Shown here: piece by piece, positions 37,989 through 44,995 of the stretch | How the letters are laid out: every line of letters begins with the position of its first letter | How positions within the stretch are numbered: position 1 is the stretch's first letter | From: Agreia pratensis | GTDB taxonomy: Bacteria > Actinomycetota > Actinomycetes > Actinomycetales > Microbacteriaceae | DNA: 64,000 nt | Direction of reading: 5' to 3' | NCBI RefSeq assembly: GCF_900177685.1 | Contig: NZ_FXAY01000004.1 | Coordinates: forward strand, 62,001 to 126,000 | The notes under the pieces: model-generated | Database searches by the model: none | What the model was told of the DNA's origin: nothing | The model's input: only the letters and a program-made list of their open reading frames with translations | Position numbers and translations under genes: made by a program

Positions 37989-38459
37989 ATGACTGACAAG
38001 CTCCGCATCGTCATCGGGTGCGATGACGCAGGATTCGATTACAAGGAGATCCTGAAGAAGGATCTCGAGGCGAGCGATCTCGTCGAGAGCGTCACCGACA
38101 TCGGTGTCGATTCGGCCGGACACACCGCCTACCCCAAGATCGGCGTCGCTGCGGGTGAGCTGGTCGCTGCCGGCGAGGCAGACCGCGCACTCCTCTTCTG
38201 CGGAACGGGGATCGGCGTCGCTATGGCGGCCGGCAAGGTGGCGGGAATCCGCGCATCCGTCGCCCACGACAGTTTCTCGGTCGAGCGACTGATTCTGAGC
38301 AACAACGCCCAGGTGCTCACCATGGGCCAGCGCGTCATCGGAATCGAGCTCGCCCGCCGCCTCGTGCGCGAGTGGCTGACGTACCGCTTCGATGAATCGA
38401 GCGCCAGCGCCGAGAAGGTCGCGGTTCTCTCGGAGTACGAGGCAACGGGCTCCTGCTGA
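37989..38459 (+). CDS. RpiB/LacAB-family isomerase, likely D-erythrulose 4-phosphate isomerase
   Basis: This 156-residue protein has [10 protein letters not shown] at its start and Cys71 in [10 protein letters not shown], the base used by RpiB enzymes. RpiB proper interconverts ribose and ribulose 5-phosphates, but in erythritol and apionate pathways homologues (DerI, EryI) turn D-erythrulose 4-phosphate into D-erythrose 4-phosphate. Gene context favours that. A GAAGGAGAG site precedes the ATG, and its stop overlaps the next start by one base. Confidence 0.85.
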   Translation: MTDKLRIVIGCDDAGFDYKEILKKDLEASDLVESVTDIGVDSAGHTAYPKIGVAAGELVAAGEADRALLFCGTGIGVAMAAGKVAGIRASVAHDSFSVERLILSNNAQVLTMGQRVIGIELARRLVREWLTYRFDESSASAEKVAVLSEYEATGSC

Positions 38460-39205
38460 TGACCACCCCCACCCTCGTCGGCGTCAGCCTGAAGATGTAC
38501 TTCGGGCACGCGCAGACGCTCGACTGGATCGCGAAGGTCGGTGATCTCGCGCGCCGACACCCCGCCGTGCAGAACGGCTCTGTCGAGGTCTTCGTCATTC
38601 CCGGATTCGTGTCGCTCGCCGCCAGCGTCGACGTACTCGACGACACACCCGTGGTCGTCGGCGCACAAGACCTGGCGGCGGCCGATGCGGGCGCTTTCAC
38701 CGGCGAGGTCAGCGGGGTCGAGCTGTTCGAGGTCGGCGCACGGATGGTCGAAGTGGGCCATGCAGAGCGCCGCGCGCTCTTCGGCGAGACAGACGAGGTG
38801 GTGGCGGCAAAGACGTCGGCAGCGCTGCGCAATGGCCTCGCTCCGGTGCTGTGCGTCGGCGAGAAGACGCGTACCTCTCCCGAGGACGCCGCCGCGGAGT
38901 GCCTGCGCCAGCTCGACTCGGCGCTCGACGGTGCTCCCGCGGGCCGCGTGATCGTCGCCTACGAGCCGGTCTGGGCGATAGGCGCTGCCGAGCCGGCCGA
39001 ACCGGCATACGTCCGTGCCGTCTGCGCCCGCCTGCGCACCGCCGTGGCCGACCGCCCCGACAGCGCCGTCATCTACGGCGGCAGCGCTGGCCCAGGCCTG
39101 CTCGTGGAGCTCGGTGACGACGTCGACGGCATCTTCCTCGGCAGGTTCGCCCACGACACGGATGCGTTGGGGCGCGTTCTCGACGAAGCGGCGGCCCGGC
39201 GATGA
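38459..39205 (+). CDS. triosephosphate-isomerase-family enzyme, likely L-erythrulose 1-phosphate isomerase
   Basis: This 248-residue TIM barrel has Lys12 (VSLKMYF), His101 (GHAERR) and Glu169 (YEPVWAIG), the complete catalytic set of TPI. The N-terminal SLKMYF and GHAERR differ from glycolytic TPI (typically GNWKMN and GHSERR). This fits the paralogues (LerI, EryH/TpiA2) that epimerise or isomerise L-erythrulose 1-phosphate to D-erythrulose 4-phosphate. Both ends overlap neighbours (TGATG, ATGA), so it is firmly in the operon. Confidence 0.85.
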   Translation: MTTPTLVGVSLKMYFGHAQTLDWIAKVGDLARRHPAVQNGSVEVFVIPGFVSLAASVDVLDDTPVVVGAQDLAAADAGAFTGEVSGVELFEVGARMVEVGHAERRALFGETDEVVAAKTSAALRNGLAPVLCVGEKTRTSPEDAAAECLRQLDSALDGAPAGRVIVAYEPVWAIGAAEPAEPAYVRAVCARLRTAVADRPDSAVIYGGSAGPGLLVELGDDVDGIFLGRFAHDTDALGRVLDEAAARR

Positions 39206-40002
39206 TCGGCCTCGGTTCGTACGCCTTCTTCTGGCAGCATTCGGAGCTGGCGGCTCAGCGCCTCGACGCATTCGACATGATTCGCCGCACGGCCGAGCTG
39301 AACGTCGAACTCTTTCAGTTCTGCGACTACGCGCCGATCGAAGACCTGGGCGACGACGACCTCGCGCGGCTCGCCGACCTCGCACGTGAGAACGGCATCA
39401 CGCTCGAACTCGGCACGAAAGGTGTCCAAGCCGAGCATCTCGAGAAGTATCTCGATCTTGCGGCCGTGCTCGGAGCATCCGTCGTGCGCAGCATGCTGTA
39501 CTCACCGACCTCGCGGCCCACACTGACCGAGGCCGATGCGCAGCTGCGCCAGGCCCTTGTCGCATACGGGGACGCGGGCGTCGACCTTGCCCTCGAGACC
39601 TACGAGCAGGTCTCGTCGACCGAACTCGTGTCTCTGGTCGAAAGCATCGGTCATTCCCGACTCGGAATATGCCTCGACCCGGCCAACAGCGTGGCGTCGC
39701 TCGAGAACCCGCGCGACGTGATCGACCGCACGGCGCCCTACGTCAAGAACATCCACGTCAAGGACTTCGCCTTCACCCGCCGCGGCGGCTGGGTGGGGTT
39801 CACCCTCGAGGGCGCGCCCCTGGGCACGGGCCTCCTCGACTACGACTACCTGCTCGAGACCGTTCGTCCGAACGAGCGCGGCATCAACCAGGTGATCGAA
39901 CACTGGCTTCCCCTGGCCGACACCATCGACGAGACGGTTCGGCTCGAGAACGACTGGAACGACCACAACCTCGCATATCTAAGGAGCAAGAATGTCTACT
40001 GA
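39202..40002 (+). CDS. sugar-isomerase-like TIM barrel, candidate 3-oxo-isoapionate decarboxylase
   Basis: This 266-residue AP-endonuclease-2 (xylose-isomerase-like) barrel has the expected metal ligands E132 (LETYEQ), D159 (LDPANS), H185 (HVKDF) and E233 (VIEHW). The family holds isomerases and epimerases, and also OiaC, the decarboxylase that gives L-erythrulose and CO2 from 3-oxo-isoapionate. Its position between tetrulose-phosphate isomerases and a 6PGDH-like oxidoreductase fits OiaC, but sequence alone cannot separate this from an epimerase. It overlaps both neighbours (4 and 11 bases). Confidence 0.75.
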   Translation: MIGLGSYAFFWQHSELAAQRLDAFDMIRRTAELNVELFQFCDYAPIEDLGDDDLARLADLARENGITLELGTKGVQAEHLEKYLDLAAVLGASVVRSMLYSPTSRPTLTEADAQLRQALVAYGDAGVDLALETYEQVSSTELVSLVESIGHSRLGICLDPANSVASLENPRDVIDRTAPYVKNIHVKDFAFTRRGGWVGFTLEGAPLGTGLLDYDYLLETVRPNERGINQVIEHWLPLADTIDETVRLENDWNDHNLAYLRSKNVY

Positions 40003-40849
40003 CAACCTCACCATCGCCGTCATCGGCGCCGGCGGCAAGATGGGCATGCGTGTGTCCAACAACCTCGTCAAGACCGACTACACCGTCTACTACAGCGAAG
40101 TCTCGCCCGCGGGCCAAGAGCGCGTCACCGCGACCGGCCGGGTTCTCACCGACACTCCCGCGGCTGTGAAGGATGCCGATGTCGTCGTGCTCGCCGTGCC
40201 CGATCTCGCCCTCAAGGCGGTCTCGGCCGATGTCGTTCCGCAGATGAAGAGCGGAGCGGTCGTTCTGACACTCGACCCGGCCGCTGCGTACGCCGGACTG
40301 CTGACGCGTCGCGACGACGTCATCGAAGCCGTCACCCACCCGTGCCACCCGTCGATCTTCGTCGAGCGTCACACGCCAGAGGAGTACGCCGACACTTTCG
40401 GCGGAATCGCTGCACTGCAGGATGCGATCGCCGCGATCGAGAGTGACGACGAGACGAAGAAGGCCCAGGTCGAGCAGGTCGTGCGTGCAATCTTCGCCCC
40501 GGTCGGCGACGTGCACTGGACGACGGTCAAGCAGCTCGCCCAGCTGGAGCCCACACTGGTCGAGACCATCGCGTGCATGATCGGCGCGCTGCTCAAGGAG
40601 TCGCTCGACGAGGCCGTCAACACGATGGGTGTTCCCGAGCCTGCCGCGCGCGCGATCCTTCTCGGCCACACGCAGGTCGCCCTGGCGAACACGCTCAAGG
40701 GTGACAACCCCTTCAGCGACGCCTGCCTCATCGCGATGGACTACGGCCGCGGCGCCATCATCAAGGAGGACTGGAAGAAGGTCTTCTCCGACGAGGAACT
40801 CGACAAGAACCTCGCCAAGATGCTGCACCTCGACAAGATCGAGCGCTAG
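39992..40849 (+). CDS. 6PGDH-superfamily oxidoreductase, candidate D-apionate oxidoisomerase
   Basis: This 285-residue protein has an N-terminal Rossmann fold with GAGGKMG (12-18) and an all-helical C-terminal half like the phosphogluconate dehydrogenase C-terminal domain family, which contains ApnO. ApnO oxidises D-apionate with NAD+ and shifts the carbon skeleton to give 3-oxo-isoapionate. HPCHPSIF and the final AMDYGRGAIIKEDW are notable. AAGGAG six bases before the ATG lies inside the preceding gene. It is the last gene before a strong terminator. Assignment rests on family plus context. Confidence 0.75.
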   Translation: MSTDNLTIAVIGAGGKMGMRVSNNLVKTDYTVYYSEVSPAGQERVTATGRVLTDTPAAVKDADVVVLAVPDLALKAVSADVVPQMKSGAVVLTLDPAAAYAGLLTRRDDVIEAVTHPCHPSIFVERHTPEEYADTFGGIAALQDAIAAIESDDETKKAQVEQVVRAIFAPVGDVHWTTVKQLAQLEPTLVETIACMIGALLKESLDEAVNTMGVPEPAARAILLGHTQVALANTLKGDNPFSDACLIAMDYGRGAIIKEDWKKVFSDEELDKNLAKMLHLDKIER

Positions 40850-40860
40850 CCAGCAGTGAA

Positions 40861-40896
40861 CGGGCGACGACTCCTTTCGGGGTCGTCGCCCGTTTC
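40861..40896 (+). terminator. rho-independent terminator of the six-gene operon
   Basis: A perfect 11-base-pair stem, CGGGCGACGAC with GTCGTCGCCCG, encloses a ten-base loop and is followed by TTTCTCTTTG. It begins 12 bases after the last operon gene and precedes the iron box, so it insulates the next gene. Confidence 0.9.
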
Positions 40897-40901
40897 TCTT
40901 T

Positions 40902-40917
40902 GTTAGGCTTGCCTAAC
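40902..40917. promoter_or_regulatory. DtxR/IdeR-type iron box
   Basis: GTTAGGCTTGCCTAAC is a perfect palindrome (7-base arms, TT centre) that matches the TTAGG...CCTAA core of DtxR/IdeR operators. It is 25 bases before the start of the siderophore-interacting protein gene and should shut it off when iron is plentiful. Confidence 0.85.
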
Positions 40918-40941
40918 TTGCTGTCGAAGTTAGGTCGTTTC

Positions 40942-41745
40942 GTGTCTGTATCCGCTCCCGCTCCCTCGCCCACCCCCGGCGCCCGCAGGCCTCGTGCGCA
41001 GATCGCGCTCACCGTTTTGCGCTCCGAGGAGCTGACGCCGCACCTCGTTCGCGTCGTTCTCGGCGGCCCGGGTTTCGACGAGTTCGAGAGCAATGACAAG
41101 ACCGACAAGTACGTCAAGATCTTGTTCACCGACTCCGACGGGCACGACGTGACCCGCACTTATACGGTGCGCGAGGTGAATGCCGCCGAGAAATCGATCT
41201 CGATCGATTTCGTCGTGCACGGCGACGAGGGTCTCGCCGGCCCATGGGCGGCTGCCGCCAAGTCGGGCGACACGGCGATCATCTCCGGCCCGGGCGGAGG
41301 CTACGCGCCAGACGCGTCGGCCGACTGGCATCTGCTCGTCGGCGACGAGTCGGCCCTTCCCGCTATCGCGTCGGCGTTGGATACTCTTCCTGCGACCGCG
41401 CGGGGAGTCGCCTTCATCGAGACCTACTCCGACGCCGATGTTCTCGACCTGCACGCGCCCGCGGGCGTCGACGTTCGCTGGCTGCTGCGCGGCCAGCGCC
41501 GCGCGGGGGAGGCGACGCTCCTCGCCGAAGCCGTGTCGCAGCATCCCTGGGACGAAGGACGCGTTCACGTCTTCGCCCACGGGGAGCGCGGCGCCATGAA
41601 GCAGCTGCGTGACGTGTTCAAGCAACGCGGAGTCACGCGCGCGCAACTCTCGCTGTCGGGCTACTGGGCTTTCGGCCGCACAGAAGACAGGTTCCAGGCA
41701 GAGAAGCGCGAGCCTGTGGGGGTGATCGAGCCCGTCTCTGATTGA
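40942..41745 (+). CDS. siderophore-interacting protein (SIP family, flavin ferric reductase)
   Basis: This protein of about 267 residues has an N-terminal FAD-binding barrel with the RTYTVRE flavin motif and a C-terminal SIP domain (LLVGDESALPAI, VHVFAHGERGAMK, LSGYWAFGRTED). It probably uses NAD(P)H to reduce ferric siderophores in the cytosol. A GTG at 40942 is chosen: the frame continues upstream but would pass through the iron box. Control by iron through that box is expected. No siderophore biosynthesis or uptake gene is nearby. Confidence 0.92.
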   Translation: MSVSAPAPSPTPGARRPRAQIALTVLRSEELTPHLVRVVLGGPGFDEFESNDKTDKYVKILFTDSDGHDVTRTYTVREVNAAEKSISIDFVVHGDEGLAGPWAAAAKSGDTAIISGPGGGYAPDASADWHLLVGDESALPAIASALDTLPATARGVAFIETYSDADVLDLHAPAGVDVRWLLRGQRRAGEATLLAEAVSQHPWDEGRVHVFAHGERGAMKQLRDVFKQRGVTRAQLSLSGYWAFGRTEDRFQAEKREPVGVIEPVSD

Positions 41746-41786
41746 CAGTGCGTGACGATCGGCACACGGGCGTGCAGAATGAACTC

Positions 41787-42311
41787 ATGACCCACGCCTC
41801 GCGCCGACCGCGATTCGCCCTTCTTGCGCTGACGGTGGTGCTGGGCCTCACAGCCTGTGTTGCCGCACCGGCTCCCGCGCCGACCGTCACGGTCACGCAG
41901 AGCGCTCCCGCCGTCACGGTGACGCCGACACCCACGCCGACTCCCACACCCACGCCGACTCCTGCCGCCGAGCCTGAGCCGGCGCCCGTGCCGTCGCCGC
42001 CTGCGCCGCCTGTGCCGCCGAACGCCATGGGTGGGCAGACCGACGGAGGAAACACCGCGACGACGCCGCTGGTCAGCGATTCGGGATCGCAACCGTTCGC
42101 CACAGGCTCCGTCATTGCTCTCAGCGACTACGAGTTCAGCTACACGGTGGCCAACCAAGACCAGGTGCTTGCCATCGCGTCGCGGTTCAATCTTCAGGTC
42201 GACGACGTGGTCAGGGTGAACTTCCGTTGTTCGGATTACCTCGAGGTGCAGCCCGGTGACGTGCTCGATATTCGCTGGCCTCTCGACTCGGAGCAGGTCG
42301 GCGGCTGCTGA
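41787..42311 (+). CDS. LysM-like lipoprotein with Thr-Pro linker
   Basis: This 174-residue protein has a lipoprotein signal ending in LGLTAC, then a low-complexity Thr-Pro stretch (about residues 45-62) and a Pro-rich segment. The C-terminal domain has a LysM pattern (YTVANQDQVLAIASRFNLQVDDVVRVN in part; core VLAIASRFN). It should be anchored outside the membrane and reach the peptidoglycan. The ATG at 41787 begins the signal; the frame extends 15 codons upstream. A second LysM lipoprotein lies 1.8 kb away in opposite orientation. Confidence 0.8.
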   Translation: MTHASRRPRFALLALTVVLGLTACVAAPAPAPTVTVTQSAPAVTVTPTPTPTPTPTPTPAAEPEPAPVPSPPAPPVPPNAMGGQTDGGNTATTPLVSDSGSQPFATGSVIALSDYEFSYTVANQDQVLAIASRFNLQVDDVVRVNFRCSDYLEVQPGDVLDIRWPLDSEQVGGC

Positions 42312-42359
42312 CGCGAGCGGTGCGATGGCGTCTCGCTGATCCGCCGTCGAGTCGACCGC

Positions 42360-42528
42360 CTCATCGGGTTGGTCGAGTAGGCCGCCCGCCCTCATCGCGT
42401 TGGTCGAGTAGGCCGCCCGCCCTCATCGCGCTGGTCGAGTAGGCCGCCCGCCCTCATCGCGTTGGTCGAGTAGGCCGCCCGCCTCATCGCGCTGGTCGAG
42501 TAGGCCGCCCGCGGCCGTATCGAGACCA
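42360..42528. repeat. five tandem 30-31-base units ending in a Microbacteriaceae-type palindrome
   Basis: Units begin at 42360, 42391, 42422, 42453 and 42483 (31, 31, 31, 30 and 30 bases). Each reads CTCATCG followed by a G/C-variable pair, then TGGTCGAGTAGG and CCGCCCGC. The last unit runs into GGCCGTATCGAGACC, which pairs with its own GGTCGAGTAGGCC to make a hairpin. The left half of the palindrome appears to have been amplified. This 346-base gap (42312-42657) holds no gene; the rest shows nothing else clear. Confidence 0.85.
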
Positions 42529-42657
42529 CCCGCCAACCGCTGCTGTCTACTCCTCCACAGGACCCTTGTTTCACCATCTATCCACAGGCGAATCACCTGA
42601 TGAGCAATAGAATGCGTGATTTGGGTCGGTGTCGGTGGCTGCTGTTTGACTTCTCGT

Positions 42658-43959
42658 ATGACAGTCCCCATCCCTTCCCTTGAGCCCGACCCGTATGTGG
42701 TCGCACTCGAGGAGGTCGCCGCCCTCGATCAGCAGATAGCAGTGCTGTCTGCGGCCAGGGCCGAACGCGTCACCGACGCGAGAAACCACCTGCACCGGCA
42801 AGCACCGTCCGACAGGTCCACCGGTGGTCCCGTGTGGTCGAGAGCCCGGGTCGAACGGGTCGAGCTCGTCACCGAACTCGCCAGGCTCACCCGCCGCACC
42901 GAATACAAGACGGCGACCCTCGTCGACACGAGTACTGCCCTGGTCACCTCGCTTCCAGCCACCCTGGCAGCCGTCGCCGCCGGGGTCGTGTCATGGGAGC
43001 ATGCCGAGGTCATCGCCAAACACGCCGACGGTCTCGACGGTCAGGCGCTGGTCGCCTACGACACCCGGCTCGCCGCGCTGGCCGGGGAGGTGAATCCGAA
43101 GCAACTCGACCGCACAGCACGAGCACAGGTCGAACTATCTCAACCCTCCACGGCAGTCGAACGAGCAGAGAAAGCAGCGGCGACCCGGCGTATCTATGTT
43201 GATCCGGCAGCGGATGGCATGGCGTACCTGACCCTGTTCGCGCCGGCACCCGAGATCCACGCCATCACCGACCGTGCCACCCGCCTGGCCGCAGGGCTTC
43301 GGGCTTCGGGTGATCCGCGGAGTATGGGTCATCTGAAGCTCGATGTCCTCACCGATCTGCTGCTCAACGGCGAAACGTCGATTCCTGGTGCGAACCGCGG
43401 GATCCGGGGACGGGTTCATGTGATGGTCCCCGCGATGACACTGCTCGGGGTTGGGCAGGAAGCGGCGATCCTTCGCGGGTATGGGCCGATCGACCCGGCC
43501 ACCGCCGCACAGTTGACCGCGGAGGCGACGTCGTGGAGGCGAATTCTCACCGACCCGATCACGGGCCGCATCCTGACCACCGAGCCCCGCGACTACCGGC
43601 CCACCGCACAGATGATCGACCACGCCCGGTTGGTGCACCCGACATGCGTGTTCCCGGGCTGCACCGTCCCATCGGAACAGGCCGACATCGACCACACCGA
43701 AGACCACGCCTACGGCGGCAACACGATTCCCGAGAACCTCGCACCCCTCAGCCAGCGCCACCACAAGGTGAAACACCACACGAGGTGGCAGATCACCCAA
43801 AACGGAGACGACACCCTGACGGCCACGTCACCCGCCGGCTACCAATACACCATCCGGCCGGAAGGCAGGATGCAACCCGCACCACAAGCGCTTATCAACG
43901 CGACTGCAACTGTGGCGACGACAGAGACGGAGAACGATCTCGCCGACTGCCCCTTCTAG
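42658..43959 (+). CDS. DUF222 / HNH endonuclease family protein (13E12-like)
   Basis: This 433-residue protein has an N-terminal helical DUF222 region and a C-terminal HNH nuclease motif: two Cys in CVFPGC, then DIDHTEDH, GGNTIPENLAPLS and HHKVKHH. The pattern C-x4-C...DH...N...H is intact, so nuclease activity is plausible. Such genes are present in many copies in actinobacterial genomes and behave like mobile or repeat-associated elements. The ATG at 42658 has no clear ribosome site. It lies next to the tandem repeats, between two LysM lipoprotein genes. Confidence 0.85.
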   Translation: MTVPIPSLEPDPYVVALEEVAALDQQIAVLSAARAERVTDARNHLHRQAPSDRSTGGPVWSRARVERVELVTELARLTRRTEYKTATLVDTSTALVTSLPATLAAVAAGVVSWEHAEVIAKHADGLDGQALVAYDTRLAALAGEVNPKQLDRTARAQVELSQPSTAVERAEKAAATRRIYVDPAADGMAYLTLFAPAPEIHAITDRATRLAAGLRASGDPRSMGHLKLDVLTDLLLNGETSIPGANRGIRGRVHVMVPAMTLLGVGQEAAILRGYGPIDPATAAQLTAEATSWRRILTDPITGRILTTEPRDYRPTAQMIDHARLVHPTCVFPGCTVPSEQADIDHTEDHAYGGNTIPENLAPLSQRHHKVKHHTRWQITQNGDDTLTATSPAGYQYTIRPEGRMQPAPQALINATATVATTETENDLADCPF

Positions 43960-44080
43960 CTCTCATGGCTGTCGCTGAGACAAGGTGAAGCGGGCCGATT
44001 AGTGCTGCAGCGGAGCGATATTGCGGGAGTGGTCTCGCGCGCAATCACGCGATCTTGCGACAACACAGCGACGCGACGCG

Positions 44081-44881
44081 TCACCGATTCTCGCGAGAGA
44101 GGTTGAGCATCTCGCCCGTGAAGGCTTGCGCGTCTTCCGGGTTGGGAGAGCGCCTCGGGTTGAGGTAGAACAGATCGTCGAGGGCGATGCCGAAGCGCTC
44201 GGCCACTGCAGCGAGAGTGTCACCCTGCGCGACCGTGTAGGCGATCGGCTTGTTATCGCTGTCGAGGCTCACGGTGCCCATGGCTCCCGTCGTCGCGCCC
44301 GAGTCCGCGACGGAGAGGCCAGGGCGCAGGTCAGGAGTGTCCCACGTCAGTGTCGCGTGCGAGACGATCGGAATGGGGCAGGACTTGTCTACTGCGCCGC
44401 CCGACGCTGCGCGGGTTACGACTACTTCTCGAATGAAAGAGAGGTCGCCCTGCCCAATGCCGTCGCTGCCGCCGATCGGAAAGACCAGTTGGGCCGCGGG
44501 GTCGTGGCCCGCATCCGCCTGCCCGAGCCCGAAGCGCCAGTCGGAGTCGAGACAACGTTCCTCAGGCGACAGCGCATCGGCGGTGAGCGTGAATTGCACG
44601 GCGGCGGAGTCTGACACGACGAGGTCGTCGACCACGAGTTCGAAGATGCCCGCGTCGTTCACCCGGACGACAACCGAGCCCATCACATCTCCCGAGCCGA
44701 CGAAGCTGCCGGATGCCGCAGTCGTCCCGGGTGCGAGCACGGGGCGTGCGTCGTCCGCAGCGGAGCCGTTCTGGGAGCCACTCGCCGACGGGCCCGGCGT
44801 GGGCGCGCCCGCGTCTGCCGAGCATCCGGCCAGAAGCAGAATGCCGAGCGCCATGGCCAGAGGCCCCAATCCTCGCGTCAT
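44081..44881 (-). CDS. LysM-containing lipoprotein
   Basis: This 266-residue protein has a lipoprotein signal (MTRGLGPLAMALGILLLAGC), a Ser/Gly/Ala-rich linker, a beta-rich central domain of about 150 residues and a clear C-terminal LysM domain (YTVAQGDTLAAVAERFG, then LFYLNPR). It is likely tethered to the membrane and bound to peptidoglycan. The central domain is not recognised. It is divergent from glmU, which makes the peptidoglycan precursor UDP-GlcNAc; this may be coincidence. A 121-base gap on its 3' side shows nothing clear. Confidence 0.82.
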   Translation of the reverse strand: MTRGLGPLAMALGILLLAGCSADAGAPTPGPSASGSQNGSAADDARPVLAPGTTAASGSFVGSGDVMGSVVVRVNDAGIFELVVDDLVVSDSAAVQFTLTADALSPEERCLDSDWRFGLGQADAGHDPAAQLVFPIGGSDGIGQGDLSFIREVVVTRAASGGAVDKSCPIPIVSHATLTWDTPDLRPGLSVADSGATTGAMGTVSLDSDNKPIAYTVAQGDTLAAVAERFGIALDDLFYLNPRRSPNPEDAQAFTGEMLNLSRENR

Positions 44882-44995
44882 AGCGCAAGTATGCCGTGCG
44901 CAGCAGTTCCCCGCTGCCGGTATCGTTGAGGCGACGCAAACCGCACCGCGGCCGACGACGGACGCCGTGCCGCAGCCAGAAACCGGAGCAGAGCA

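Noticed and set aside
37989-39205. Housekeeping rpiB and tpiA
   Set aside because: They overlap genes of a catabolic operon, and the TPI-type protein departs from glycolytic motifs; tetrulose-phosphate isomerases fit better, though not proven.
42360-42528. CRISPR array
   Set aside because: The units are contiguous with no unique spacers, and there are no cas genes; it is a tandem repeat.
42577-42588. DnaA box / replication origin
   Set aside because: A single CTATCCACA near-match to TTATCCACA without a cluster, AT-rich region or dnaA/dnaN nearby.
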